From positions 1,611,029 through 1,675,028 of the forward strand of contig KL647296.1 in the NCBI GenBank assembly GCA_000727475.1: DNA of 64,000 nucleotides, written 5' to 3'. This document shows positions 9,491-20,039 of this stretch, piece by piece (the stretch's first letter is position 1; each line of letters opens with the position of its first letter). Position numbers and translations under genes: made by a program. The notes under the pieces are model-generated. The model did not search any database. It had not been told where the DNA came from and was given only the letters and a program-made list of their open reading frames with translations. This DNA comes from Sarcocystis neurona. Its lineage: Eukaryota > Apicomplexa > Conoidasida > Eucoccidiorida > Sarcocystidae.

Positions 9491-11040
9491 AACAAGCAAA
9501 AACAAGTTCTGACCAGTGGCGCAGCTGAGCCGGTAGACACCCACCGCGGCGCAACTGCGGTTGTCGCCACTCCTGTCTTGCCGCGGCTGCTCCTCGTGTG
9601 CAGCAGCCCTGCGCGCATGCGCCCGAGTTTCTTCCGCATGCGCAACAGCAGACACCCCAGCCCAAAGTCAGCCTCACAGGGGCAATGACAAGAAGAGACT
9701 CAGGCTTACGGCAGCAGCTGCAACACAGCCGCAGCAGCTGCAACACAGAGCAAGCGCAGCGGAGCAGCTGCTGCTGCTGCTGCAGCTGAGAACTCCGGCC
9801 GCAGTGCGCAGCTAGAGCAGCAGCGGTTTGACTGCCGGCAACTCCGCAGCACACATTAGTTTTTTAGGATGTTCCCAGAGCCTCGACAGCTGCCGCTGCC
9901 TCGCGTGGGTCTCTCTCTACGTGAAGGGGACCGCAGCAGCAGCAGCAGCTCGCACATGTGAAGTGGAACTGGAACTGCGCGTATTTTAAAAAAGGAGGTC
10001 ACCGTCCGTTCTCTCTCGCCCGTGAGCAATCGGCCGTTCTCTGCTGCGGCTGCCCAGTCTTTCCACAGCTCTAGTTGGCCTGTGTAGACATGGCCCTCCT
10101 AATGCAGTCCCCATCCGTCTTCTATGTGTACATAAAGATCAACACACATATTCATGTACATTTATACTGCCTCATTAGGAACGTACACAGACGTTTACAT
10201 TATTGCCCTATTTTGTACGGATGTTGTAGATAAACAGATGTGTAGGTCTCTCTACGGTAGGTGTTGCTAACGTGGGGGGGTTGGGACGGAGACGAGACAC
10301 CGGCACACACTTCCGGCAGCACCTCGAACAGGGAAGAGAAGATGCCGCCGACTTTGAAAAGCAGACACAGAGAAAGGAATAGAAAGCGAAAGGCAGAGAG
10401 AGGAACAGCGAGAGTGGCCCAGAAGGAGACGCGGGAAGATGGAAAGGAAAAAAAAGGGGGAGGAAGCGCGGGGAAACCAGATGGAGGCGCAGGTGGATAT
10501 GTATTTATCTCTTCATATATGTACACCCCTTTAGACGGGGGGGCGTTCCACAAACAGACACACACCCACACATACGTACATATGACTGTATATATAAACT
10601 TTCATATATATATGTATGTTTGTATATGTATATATGTGCAAATATCTGCAGAGAAAGAAAGGGGAAGAGAGCGATTAAGAAGTGTGGTCACGCGGCTGAA
10701 GTCCATCACGAGAGAGGGAGGCGGGAAAACTTCCGTGCTGCAGACGGTCTGTGAAGCGGTTCAGGTGTACGTACACCCCGCCAGCGCAAAGGCCTGCGTC
10801 CTTTCTTAGCCGCAGACCTCGCCCCGGCTTTCCTCCTTCTGAGATATCTCTTCCCGTCTCTGCTGCTGCTGCTGCCCTCCTTTTCTCTTCAACCTCTTCT
10901 TCCTGGTCTGCCTTTCTTCTCTCAGACCCTCCAAGGCGTGCTGCAACACCTCTGCCTACGCATGCACCTTTTCATATGGAAACGTACATCTGAACATATA
11001 CATATACATATATATATATGCGTATGCTTCTGTATGTACG
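9491..11040. other. Intergenic, no gene supported
   Basis: Short CAG tracts to about 9980, mixed DNA, a GA/AAG-rich stretch at 10310-10490 and then TA-rich microsatellites. A GTGTACGTACAC palindrome lies at 10765-10776. Short frames such as 10261-10809 (+) are Lys/Arg-rich and read into TA repeats, and are not supported as genes. Confidence 0.5.
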
Positions 11041-11128
11041 TATAGATGTGTGTCTCTACCTTCACGCTTTTATAGTGTATACCTTACGTCTGTGTTGACG
11101 GCGAAAAAGATACATATATATATATACA

Positions 11129-11169
<41 letters not shown>

Positions 11170-11236
11170 ATGTATACAAAAACATCAGCATCTATATATA
11201 TAAATATATATATGTATGTAGATAGATAGATACGTG

Positions 11237-11291
<55 letters not shown>

Positions 11292-12020
11292 AGATAGATA
11301 TATATATATATANNNNNNNNNNNNNNNNNNNNNNNNNNNNNNNNNNNNNNNNNNNNNNNNNNNNNNNNNNNNNNNNNNNNNNNNNNNNNNNNNNNNNNNN
11401 NNNNNNNNNNNNNNNNNNNNNNNNNNNNNNNNNNNNNNNNNNNNNNNNNNNNNNNNNNNNNNNNNNNNNNNNNNNNNNNNNNNNNNNNNNNNNNNNNNNN
11501 NNNNNNNNNNNNNNNNNNNNNNNNNNNNNNNNNNNNNNNNNNNNNNNNNNNNNNNNNNNNNNNNNNNNNNNNNNNNNNNNNNNNNNNNNNNNNNNNNNNN
11601 NNNNNNNNNNNNNNNNNNNNNNNNNNNNNNNNNNNNNNNNNNNNNNNNNNNNNNNNNNNNNNNNNNNNNNNNNNNNNNNNNNNNNNNNNNNNNNNNNNNN
11701 NNNNNNNNNNNNNNNNNNNNNNNNNNNNNNNNNNNNNNNNNNNNNNNNNNNNNNNNNNNNNNNNNNNNNNNNNNNNNNNNNNNNNNNNNNNNNNNNNNNN
11801 NNNNNNNNNNNNNNNNNNNNNNNNNNNNNNNNNNNNNNNNNNNNNNNNNNNNNNNNNNNNNNNNNGAGAGATAGATAGATATATATATATATATATATAG
11901 ATAGATACGTGAACATATATATATATATATATATAGATAGATAGATAGATATATATATAGATAGATAGGTGAATATATATATATATAGATAGATAGGTGA
12001 ACATATATATATATATATAT
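11041..12020. repeat. TA/GATA microsatellite region around an assembly gap
   Basis: (TA)n, (GA)n and (GATA)n tracts on both sides of the run of Ns. Matching GAGAGATAGATAGATATATA text occurs on each flank, so the gap was most likely left by a microsatellite that could not be assembled. Confidence 0.9.
11313..11865. other. Assembly gap (553 N)
   Basis: An unbroken run of N. The true size is unknown, and open frames that read through it are meaningless. Confidence 0.99.
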
Positions 12021-12120
12021 GTCTACGTATACGTTCGCACGAATGTCGAGGGACGAAGGGACATTGATGTATGAGAGATCCGGTGGAAAGCGGCACTTGT
12101 CTGATTTCATTTCGCTCTCT

Positions 12121-12462
12121 TCACGCACGCCGCTGGCCAACCTGCTGTCTGTACAGCTGCAGGAGAGAAATGTGGGCCAAAAAATTGGCGTCCCTAACGA
12201 ACTTCTGCTCTCGGTGGCGCCGCCTTGCTTGCCGGTGTTTCTTGACGGTTCTAGCAGAGGCAGCAGCAGCAGGTGTACGTGCAGTCGTAGCAGCAGCAGC
12301 GGTTTCTGCTGCTGTTCTCGCTGCTGCCGCTGCTCTCTTTTTGGACTTCTGCACCGCCTTCATGTGGGACTGCCGCTGCCGCTGCCGCTGCGCATGCTGC
12401 TGCTGCTTCTTCTTTTTCTTTTCCCGTTGTTGCTGCTGCTGCTCTCCTGCAGCGTCGTCCAC
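12121..12462 (-). CDS. Small basic protein, Lys/Arg/Gln-rich
   Basis: A 113-codon minus-strand frame starting MDDAAGEQQQQQ, then a very basic stretch (REKKKKKQQQHAQRQRQR; HMKAVQKSKKR), an Ala/Thr repeat, and a mixed basic C-terminus (VKKHRQARRRHREQKFVRD, then ANFLAHISLLQLYRQQVG). Lys/Arg richness suggests a nucleolar or RNA-binding role, which is inference. Its ATG is only 5 bp from that of the Obg ORF on the other strand, so either the two share a very short promoter or one of the starts lies elsewhere. No family recognised. Confidence 0.45.
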   Translation of the reverse strand: MDDAAGEQQQQQREKKKKKQQQHAQRQRQRQSHMKAVQKSKKRAAAAARTAAETAAAATTARTPAAAASARTVKKHRQARRRHREQKFVRDANFLAHISLLQLYRQQVGQRRA

Positions 12463-12467
12463 GCGAG

Positions 12468-15400
12468 ATGACGCGCTGCTGCCGCGTGACAGGAGGGGGC
12501 CACCCGCCCAGGAGAACGCTCGCGCCCTCTTTTCCTGTTTCCGTCTCGTCTTCTGCGCGGGCCGGCGTCTCCAGCTACTGCAGAAGCAGCAGCAGTACCG
12601 CTGTTAGTCCTCTCTTCTCTTCCTGGGCTGCTTCAGCAGCTCGCTCTGGTGGGACGCCTCCTGCCGCGGCCGACGTCGCTGCTGCACCTGCTTCTCCTCC
12701 TGCTGCTGGTGCCATTCCTCCCTTTGCCGCTGTTTGGCGTGCTGCGCAGCTCTCCGCTGTTGGTGCTTCTCACGCCGCTGCTCCTTCTGCCTTGTCGCCT
12801 GCTGCTGCTGCTGCGGCTACTAGAGGTACCTCCCCTGTTTTCGCTGCTCCTCTTGCTGGCGCTGCTTCATTACCTTCAGCTGCTGCTGCTGCTCTTCCAC
12901 TGCCACACGCTGGACCTCGCTTCTCCGCTCAAGAGAGTGCGCCTGCCGCGTGGACAGTCCCGCGCATGTCGCTGCTGCAGAAGCACGTGAAGTGTGCGCG
13001 ACCCTTCCTTCCACAACACTTCTTCCGCCTCCCTTTCCCCCTGCCCAACAAAGAGCAACAGCAGCAACAGCAGCAACAGCAAGATTGTACGCAGGTGTTT
13101 CGTGTGCGGCAACAGCAGCAACGCTTCAGGCGTTTGCGGTTTGAGCAGCAACAGCAGCAGCAGCAGGATCGCACGCGAGTATTTTGTGTGCGGCAACAGC
13201 AGCAACGCTTGCGGCATCTCATTGTTGAGCAGCAACAGCAGCAGCGTTTTTGTGAAGTCCACAAGTTGCAGCACCGCCCTCTCTGCTTGTTTGCGTCGCA
13301 AGAGCTTCCTTCCCTGCACGTGCTCCTCTTGCAGCGGTCTGTTGGCCCTCCTGCCCCGCTGCAGCAGCGATGCCAGCAGCACCAGCAGGGCGCCTCGGCA
13401 TGTTTTTCTTCTCCGTTCTGCTCTCCGTCCTCTCCCCTCTTCTACGCGTTAACCTCTTTTCGTTTTCCTACACACTTCTCTTCTCCCTACAATTCCTCTT
13501 CTTATGCCGCCCAGCAGTGGCCGTACGGGCGCCGCGACCGGCAGGGTTTCGCTGCGTCCGCCGCTCGCCCGCAGCTGCAACAGCAGCAGCAGCCGCAACC
13601 CTGGCGGCAGCGGCAGCAGCAGTGTTGCCAGCAACAGAACTCTCTGGAGCAGGTTGCACCCTCGCTGCAGCAGCAACAGCAGCACCTGCAGTGTACGAAG
13701 CTGCTACGTCAACAGCAGCGCCGACCCAGCGAGGCGGGAGAGAAGGAGCAGCCGCGGTGCGACGAAAAGAAGAAACACCAGCAAGAGGGAGAAAAAAAAG
13801 GAGAGCAGCGACTGCAGCAACAGCAGCCGCTGCAGCAGCGGCGACCGATTCCGCCCGAGCTGCCACAGCAACTGCTGCTTCAGCGTGCAGGACAAAATCG
13901 GCAGCAGGAAGAAGAAGAAGACCCGCAGGAGACACCGCAGCAAGAGCAGAGAAAAAGGGAGGAGAAGAGGAGACAGCACGCCTACGCAGCCACACGTCAA
14001 TTGCTGTCACGTCCGCAGCAGCTGCCGCTGCAGCAGCGAGTCGTGGAGCCGAAGGAACAGCACTGGCAGTTGTCCAGCGCGCCTGGGCAGCAGCAGCAGC
14101 AGCCCGAACGTGTGGGGCAGCACCTGCGGCAGCAGCAGCAACAGTTGCCTCTCGCGTTGAAGCAGCAGGTGCCTGCTGTTCCGTCGCAGCAACAGCAGGA
14201 GAGCAGCGTGCCAGCAGGTGTTTTGTCGGTCTTTGGAGGACGTGTCTGGCTGCAGCAGAAGCAGACAGGGAAGGAAGAAGAAGCAGCAGCAACAGCCAAG
14301 GGGGCGGAAGGACAGCAGCACGAAGACGAAGAGGCCGCCACACACACCACAGGGAGGTACTCTAAAGACTTCATGGACGTGCGTATTATACGCGTTGCAG
14401 GAGGCAGAGGCGGCAGCGGCTGCTGTTCCTACAGCAGGCATGCGCGTCACGCCCTGCATGGTCCAGGCGAACCGTCTGGGGGGAAAGGAGGAAACGGCGG
14501 GAGCGTCATCATCGCTGTGAAGGGGAAAAACAGCTCGTCTTCTCTCTCTCTGAGCCGGTGCATGCGTCGCGAGCGGCAGCGCATCAGACGTTCTGCTGCT
14601 CATGTCGCGACCCCACACATTCCCGCGCCGTCGCCTGCGTTGCAGCAGCGCGCGCCAGAGGGTCGCAGCAGCAGCGGCAACAGCAGCAGCTGGAACGACA
14701 GCCGTCTGCGCGCTCCGGCAGTCGCCGAAGACTTGGAGCCGCAGGGGGCGGAGACAGCTCGCAGCAGTTTCTCATCTCCTGCGCATGCAGAGCAGCAGGC
14801 TGCTGTTACTGCTGCTACAGAGCGTCCCTTTGTGGACTGTGTTGCTGCTACTGCTGCTGCCGTGCCGCAGCTCTCGGATATGCCGGCCGCTGCCGTTGCC
14901 GCTGCTGGTGCAGCATTAGACGCGTCCCCCGGCGTTTCTGCTTCTGCTGTCACTTCGTCTCACTGCGGACACTGCCCTTCGGCTGCTGGACCGCGTGACG
15001 CAGTACGTGGCGCTGCGGCTGCTGCGGCGACGCTGGCGGCTGCTGGGGATGCTGCTGTGGCGCTTTGTGCTGCGGCTGGCAGTGAAGGACTCGAAGTGCT
15101 GCCTGGCTGGGCGCGAGGCGAAGACGGCAGCAGCGGAGGAAGAAATCGCCGTCCCGGCGTTAACGGTCGCGACCGCATCCTCTTCGTGCCTGTTGGGGCG
15201 GAGGTTTATGAAGTGGAGGATGTCTCGTCTCTATTCGCCCACGCAGCAGCAACGACGGAGCCACGCAGAGACGAGCATGCAGTCTCGTCTCACTGTTCGC
15301 ACGACGCAGCAGCAGTCGCAGCACATCCTCAGGAAGAGCTGCATCTTGTCACACAGCAGGGGGGCTCGTCTGTTCGAGACGGGGGGGGAGACTCGAGGGC

Positions 15401-17627
15401 CCCGGGTCTCGAGACAGGCCCCCCGATAGCAGCAGAGCCCGCAGCAGACTCCGCAGGCGCCGGCTCGTCTCGCAATGTAGTCGCGTCCAAGAGAGAAGCA
15501 GCAGCGTATGAAGGAGAAAGTGCGGGGAGCTCGATTCTTCACCGAGCAGAAGCGGTGGCGGAGGATGGTGCTCCGGAATACTGGTGCAGCAACGATCCTG
15601 CTGAGATCATACTGGAGGGAAGCAGCACCCCCGGTAGCAGCAGCAGCAGCGCAGGAGTCGCCGTGCCAGCGTGGGAGAAGAGTGGCAGCAGCTGCAGGAC
15701 GCGCAGCAGAGGCAGCGATCCTGAAGAAGACAGCGAAGGCAGCAGCGACGCTCTCAGATGTGTTGTAGGAGGGGAGGGTGGAGGTGACCTGCTGCGGAGC
15801 CGCGTTTTTGCTGCTGCTGCGTCGAAGAATTTGGTGTGTTTTGGAGGACGTGTCTACCGTCGTGTGCGTCTCCTGGGACGCTTTGCTGCCGCCTCGTCCC
15901 CTCCAGTGGTGGTGGCGGCGGGAGGACGCGGAGGACGGGGAAACTTTTCCCGTGCTGCACCAGCCGAAGCAGCAGCAGGGGAGCCCGGCGAAGATAAGCT
16001 CGTTGAAATTTCTCTGCGTTGCCTTGCCGATGCAGGACTCATCGGGGCTCCTAACGCGGGCAAATCCTCGCTTCTTGCTGCTCTGACCCGCTGCACCCCT
16101 CGCATTGCTGCGTTCCCGTTCACGACGTTGCACCCACTTGTGGGGTGCATGCGCTACGCTGATGGGCAGCTGCTGGCGGTCGCTGATCTCCCTGGGCTTG
16201 CTGCTGGAGCGCATGCAGGAGCAGCGAAGGGCTTTGCTTTCCTCAAACACGCAGAAGCTGCCGCTGCTCTGGTCTACGTCCTAGATGCCAGCAAAGCTGC
16301 TTTCGCTCTTACACTCCCGCGGTACAGCAGCAACAGCAGCAGCAGCAGCCGTTGCAGCGAACACGCCAGCAGCAGCCGCAGCACCGCGTGCAGCAAAAGC
16401 AGAGGCACTGGCAGCAACGAAAGCTGCAGCAGCGACGACTTCGGCAGCTCCTGCTCCGATAGCAGCAGCAGGAGCGACGAACGCAACAGGTGGATACCTG
16501 TGAGTGCCACTCGGACCAGCAGGAACGAGAAGCACAGCAGCAAAACCCACAGTAGCATCAGCCAACATAGCAGCAGCAGCAGGAGCACAAGCAGCATCCA
16601 CAGCAGCAGTACCCACAGCAGCAGTAAAAGCGGCAGCAGCATCTACGGCAGCAGCCCCCACAGCAGGAAAGGAGACACGGAGACGCGCCGGAGTGGCGGG
16701 GTGCCCGAGGACGTAATACGAAGGAGGGAAGAAGCGCGACAGCAGCAGTTCAGAAGTCCTGCTGGTGGGACCGGTGCTGCTGCTGCTGGCCCGGGTGCCG
16801 CTGCTGCTGACGCGACCGCTGCCGCTGCTGGGGAAAGTGAGTGGGGTGAAGGAGAGCGTCGTCCGCTTGTTGAAGACTTTTTTTCTATTTTCAAAGAGGT
16901 GGCTTTGTATAGCGCAGAACTAGCAGCACGGCCGTTCATTGTCGTGGCCAACAAGTGCGATATACGCTCTGCTAGGACACTTGCTGCTGTCGACCAGCTG
17001 TGGAAGGATCTCAACAGCCCGCAGCAGCAGCAGCGTATGCAGCGACTCCTGGCCGAGGCCCAGGCATCCCAGCTGGCTACAGAGACTGCAGTCCTCCGTA
17101 CTACAACCACGACGCCCAAAGCTACTGCAGCAGCAGCCACCCCAGTCGCAGTAGCAGCAGCCACCCCAGTCGCAGCAGCAGCAGCCACCCCAGTCGCAGC
17201 AGCAGCAGCAGCGGCACCCCTCACAGCAGCAGTTCCGTCATCGCGAACAGCAGAGATGGCAGTTCGTTCGTCTCCGTCAGCAGCCGCATCACCAGCAGCA
17301 GCATCAACGACAGCAACAGCTGCAGCATCACTAGGAGCGGCCGCAGCAGCAGTGCCAGCAACGCCGGCAGCAGGAAGACCAAGGGGAGCAGCTGCAGTTG
17401 TCCTTGAAGCGTCAGCAGGAGGAGAAAGGCAAGCAACAGGTGGGGATAGAGAATGTGCAGCCATTGCAACGGGAGCGGTGACGTCTGTGCCCTCCCCTGA
17501 CTATAATACAGGGCTGCGGAAGATCGAAGTGGTTGCAGTAAGTGCTCGTACGGGCGCCGGACTGCAACGGCTGGCCACGGCGCTTCGGCAGCTGTATGCT
17601 GCTTCCCGCAGCCCCTCATGCGTCTAG
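12468..17627 (+). CDS. Obg/CgtA-family GTPase with giant low-complexity insertions
   Basis: A 1719-codon uninterrupted frame. Conserved Obg blocks appear in the correct order: the Gly-rich Obg fold from about residue 636 (MDVRIIRVAGGRGGSG, then GGKGGNGGSVII), its second part near 900 (RILFVPVGAEVYE), the last Gly-rich strand (VVAAGGRGGRGNFSRA) and the P-loop GAPNAGKSS at 1193-1201. Then come the switch region (AAFPFTTLHPLVG), DLPGL at 1240-1244, NKCD at 1495-1498 and SARTGAG near 1690. Obg proteins are usually 350-550 residues and act in ribosome maturation in bacteria and organelles. Here about 635 residues of Gln/Ala/Ser-rich extension and insertions of about 210, 200 and 190 residues inflate the protein. 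Some insertions may be unrecognised in-frame introns. The start at 12468 is only the first ATG; translation may begin downstream. A mitochondrial or plastid location is likely for the family but no clear targeting signal is visible. Confidence 0.88.
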   Translation: MTRCCRVTGGGHPPRRTLAPSFPVSVSSSARAGVSSYCRSSSSTAVSPLFSSWAASAARSGGTPPAAADVAAAPASPPAAGAIPPFAAVWRAAQLSAVGASHAAAPSALSPAAAAAATRGTSPVFAAPLAGAASLPSAAAAALPLPHAGPRFSAQESAPAAWTVPRMSLLQKHVKCARPFLPQHFFRLPFPLPNKEQQQQQQQQQDCTQVFRVRQQQQRFRRLRFEQQQQQQQDRTRVFCVRQQQQRLRHLIVEQQQQQRFCEVHKLQHRPLCLFASQELPSLHVLLLQRSVGPPAPLQQRCQQHQQGASACFSSPFCSPSSPLFYALTSFRFPTHFSSPYNSSSYAAQQWPYGRRDRQGFAASAARPQLQQQQQPQPWRQRQQQCCQQQNSLEQVAPSLQQQQQHLQCTKLLRQQQRRPSEAGEKEQPRCDEKKKHQQEGEKKGEQRLQQQQPLQQRRPIPPELPQQLLLQRAGQNRQQEEEEDPQETPQQEQRKREEKRRQHAYAATRQLLSRPQQLPLQQRVVEPKEQHWQLSSAPGQQQQQPERVGQHLRQQQQQLPLALKQQVPAVPSQQQQESSVPAGVLSVFGGRVWLQQKQTGKEEEAAATAKGAEGQQHEDEEAATHTTGRYSKDFMDVRIIRVAGGRGGSGCCSYSRHARHALHGPGEPSGGKGGNGGSVIIAVKGKNSSSSLSLSRCMRRERQRIRRSAAHVATPHIPAPSPALQQRAPEGRSSSGNSSSWNDSRLRAPAVAEDLEPQGAETARSSFSSPAHAEQQAAVTAATERPFVDCVAATAAAVPQLSDMPAAAVAAAGAALDASPGVSASAVTSSHCGHCPSAAGPRDAVRGAAAAAATLAAAGDAAVALCAAAGSEGLEVLPGWARGEDGSSGGRNRRPGVNGRDRILFVPVGAEVYEVEDVSSLFAHAAATTEPRRDEHAVSSHCSHDAAAVAAHPQEELHLVTQQGGSSVRDGGGDSRAPGLETGPPIAAEPAADSAGAGSSRNVVASKREAAAYEGESAGSSILHRAEAVAEDGAPEYWCSNDPAEIILEGSSTPGSSSSSAGVAVPAWEKSGSSCRTRSRGSDPEEDSEGSSDALRCVVGGEGGGDLLRSRVFAAAASKNLVCFGGRVYRRVRLLGRFAAASSPPVVVAAGGRGGRGNFSRAAPAEAAAGEPGEDKLVEISLRCLADAGLIGAPNAGKSSLLAALTRCTPRIAAFPFTTLHPLVGCMRYADGQLLAVADLPGLAAGAHAGAAKGFAFLKHAEAAAALVYVLDASKAAFALTLPRYSSNSSSSSRCSEHASSSRSTACSKSRGTGSNESCSSDDFGSSCSDSSSRSDERNRWIPVSATRTSRNEKHSSKTHSSISQHSSSSRSTSSIHSSSTHSSSKSGSSIYGSSPHSRKGDTETRRSGGVPEDVIRRREEARQQQFRSPAGGTGAAAAGPGAAAADATAAAAGESEWGEGERRPLVEDFFSIFKEVALYSAELAARPFIVVANKCDIRSARTLAAVDQLWKDLNSPQQQQRMQRLLAEAQASQLATETAVLRTTTTTPKATAAAATPVAVAAATPVAAAAATPVAAAAAAAPLTAAVPSSRTAEMAVRSSPSAAASPAAASTTATAAASLGAAAAAVPATPAAGRPRGAAAVVLEASAGGERQATGGDRECAAIATGAVTSVPSPDYNTGLRKIEVVAVSARTGAGLQRLATALRQLYAASRSPSCV

Positions 17628-18003
17628 CCAGAAGGCGAGATGTGCTGCAACTTTCCTTCCTCCTCCTTCGCCTACTCTGGCGTTGCTCTGGAGAAGCAGC
17701 GCAGAGCGGAAGAACAAAAAGAAGATCAAGAAGAATTCAAAGAAGGATACGCACGAGTAGCACCATCGCCTGCGTCGTCCTCATGTGTTAGGTGGGAGAG
17801 GAGAAGAAGAGGAAGAGGAAGGAACAGCAGCAGAGCAGAGAAGGTGCGCTGCTGTGGCGTCTCACTTTTTGCTGCTGTGGGGTGACAATGAGACAGAAGC
17901 AGACGAGGCAGATTAAGAAGAAGAAAAGGAAGCGGCAGAAGAGGATGTAGACAGGCGGAGAGAGGAAGACGAGCATTGCATGCGGTTAGGGGAATGTTGA
18001 TGA

Positions 18004-18318
18004 GGGCACAGAAGAATAAAGAGCAGCAACAGAACAGCAGCAGTTGCTGGTGAGGAGGCTGTAGTAGTACCAAACGGGTACGAAGAAGAAGACGAAGAAT
18101 GTAAAGAAGAGGCAGAGGAAAAGGCAGGAAATAAGAAACGAAGAAGACGAAGAAGTCGAACGAGGCCCTGCGGCACGTGGAAAGCGAAGCACAGCAGAAG
18201 GAAGAAAGCAGCAGACGCAGCAGCAGCAGCAACAACAGCAGCAGCAGGAGCAGCAGCAGTAGTACAGAGACATGCAGGGTGGTCGTTTTCTGCTGCAACA
18301 ACCCCCCTGTTCTTCTGA
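18004..18318 (+). CDS. Acidic-basic Ala-rich exon candidate
   Basis: A plus-strand frame open between stops at 18001 and 18316, with no ATG, so if real it is an internal or last exon. It reads GEEAVVVPNGYEEEDEECKE, a basic patch (KKRRRRRSRTRPCGTWKAKH), an Ala/Thr run and AGWSFSAATTPLFF before TGA. The alternation of acidic and basic blocks is typical of real low-complexity coding sequence. No family recognised. Confidence 0.35.
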   Translation, partial: GHRRIKSSNRTAAVAGEEAVVVPNGYEEEDEECKEEAEEKAGNKKRRRRRSRTRPCGTWKAKHSRRKKAADAAAAATTAAAGAAAVVQRHAGWSFSAATTPLFF

Positions 18319-18895
18319 GAGAACTGGGAAGGGGAGGGCAGAGAGAGAAGAAGCAGCAGCAACAGCTGCGGCACAGCTGCGGCAGAGTCGCAGGCTCTAG
18401 CAGCAATGGCGTGCAGGACAAGAGGAGGAGGAGGAGCAGACAGCAGCAGCAGAACAGCAGCAGAGCAGAAAAAGAACGACACCCGCGACAGGAGGGGAAG
18501 GAAAAGAAAGCAGTAGCACCGGTTACATGCAGCAGAGGGCAGGCGAGACTGGCTGCCTGCTGAGGGTCGCAGAGGCAGAAGAGGCAGCGCCGCAGACGAA
18601 GCAGCAAAAACAAGAAAAGAAGAAGCAGCGGCAGTGCCAAGACGAAGAAGCCGGAGGGACAGAACAGCAGCAGGTGACTCCGCAGGAACTGCAGCAAGGG
18701 ACGACAGCAACGAAAAGCAGCGTCCAGCACGAGAACCGGCGAAACAGGCTGCTGATGCAGCGCAGCAGGCTGCTGCAGCAGCAGCAGCAGCCCCACGCCG
18801 CGCAGCGACAACAGCGTGTGCGTCGGGCACTGGTGAACAGCGAGGGGGACAGAGAGAGAGCACCAGGCGGATGAAAACCCTGCGGCAGCCGCGAC

Positions 18896-19010
18896 GCAGC
18901 AGCGGCCCAGCAGCAAAGCAGCAGTGGCCCAGCGGCGGAGCAGCAGTGGCCCAGCGGCGGAGCAGCAGCGACCCAGCAGCAAAGCACCAGTGACCCAGCA
19001 GCAGGCACAG
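18896..19010. repeat. 21-bp CAG-type minisatellite
   Basis: Five imperfect copies of a 21-bp unit of the form GGCCCAGCAGCAAAGCAGCAGT, alternating CAGCAAAG and CGGCGGAG versions. The period of 21 keeps frame. Confidence 0.75.
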
Positions 19011-19230
19011 GGGAGGAACAAGAGAAAGAGAGAAAACAGCAGCAGCGACTGGTTTCTTAGAGTCGTGCTTTCAGAGAGCAAGACAGCGAGCGGTCTCTCT
19101 ACCCTCTTGAGAAACTGCTGCGTCGACAATCTCCTGCTACGAAAGAGAAATCCTGCTGCTGTCGGGGTAGAAGCAGCAAAGAAGCGCAGACCCTGCATGC
19201 GCCAGGAAGTTGACATTCACCTGTGCATGC

Positions 19231-19780
19231 CTGCGCCGGCGTATATAAGTAGGGAGCCTTTTTTGCTGCAGCATTAGGGTGGCCGGCGGGTCTATATCTC
19301 CTGCAGACGTCTCTTGCATGCCTCTCCATCCGCTGCTATGCATGTGCTGATGATCCTTCTTCATACACGTATATATATGTAGGAACAGAAATATATGGAG
19401 GGATGTGTGTCTTCACCTGCCTGAAGTGAGAAGTTAATTCATGTGGTTTGATACGTATGTGTATGTGCATGCAAATTTTTCGACCTGCCCGTAGTGAGAG
19501 AAGAAGTGTACTTGTATGGACGGATATGCATATACACGTGCAGCAGAGACATTTACTCCACTCTCTCCGTCTCTCTGCACGATACGTCTCTCTTGCTCTT
19601 CAAAAGCAGGAGAGATTCTTTCTATCGAGCCTGTGCATATGGACGAACGGGCGTGTACATATATATAAGCGGATGCAAGTGTAGTTGTATGTGTAAATGT
19701 ACGCATGACTGTATGCATGTGTATACACACGTGTTTATGTATAAAGGTATATGTATTCATATGTACAGAAGCAGGTAGCA
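19231..19780. other. Intergenic, no gene seen
   Basis: Mixed DNA with TATG/TATA microsatellites. Short open frames on both strands are Cys/His/Tyr-rich repeat products. Confidence 0.5.
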
Positions 19781-19789
19781 CACTTTTTG

Positions 19790-20035
19790 CAGTGGCAGCA
19801 GCAGCACAAATGCATGGAAGAGCTGCCGCTTCCACGAGACTTCACGCAGCAGCAGCGGGTGCAGCAGCAGCGAATGCAGTAGCAGCAGCAGCAGATGGAG
19901 CAACAGCAGGTGCAGCAACATCAGGGGCAGCAGCGGCAGGTACAGCAGCAACAGGTGCAGCAGCAGCAGCAGTGAATGCAGCAGCAGCAGGTGCAGCGAC
20001 AGCAGCAGGAGCAGCAGCAGCTGAGATCCCACCAA
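19790..20035 (+). repeat. Imperfect CAG/GCA tandem repeat (Ala-coding frame)
   Basis: About 245 bp of units resembling GCAGCAGCAGGTGCAGCAAC. One plus frame (within an ORF at 19705-20220) reads as Ala/Gly/Thr throughout and continues EIPPSELTRVSTRAM before entering TA repeats. It may be coding or intronic. Confidence 0.6.
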
Positions 20036-20039
20036 GCGA

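Larger units (their letters stand above)
17640..19230. repeat. CAG-rich region downstream of the Obg gene
   Basis: GAA/AAG-rich to about 18180, then dense CAG to 19010. A long minus-strand frame (17726-19216) is almost pure Leu/Cys/Phe and is regarded as an artefact of CTG on that strand. Plus-strand segments are more protein-like, and one is listed separately. Confidence 0.6.

Noticed and set aside
11070..12140. Long minus-strand ORFs of 270-356 codons
   Set aside because: They read through 553 Ns and TA/GATA repeats (Tyr-Ile-Ser strings).
17726..19216. 496-codon minus-strand ORF
   Set aside because: Almost entirely Leu/Cys/Phe from CTG/TGC triplets. The plus strand, with CAG, gives a more protein-like composition.
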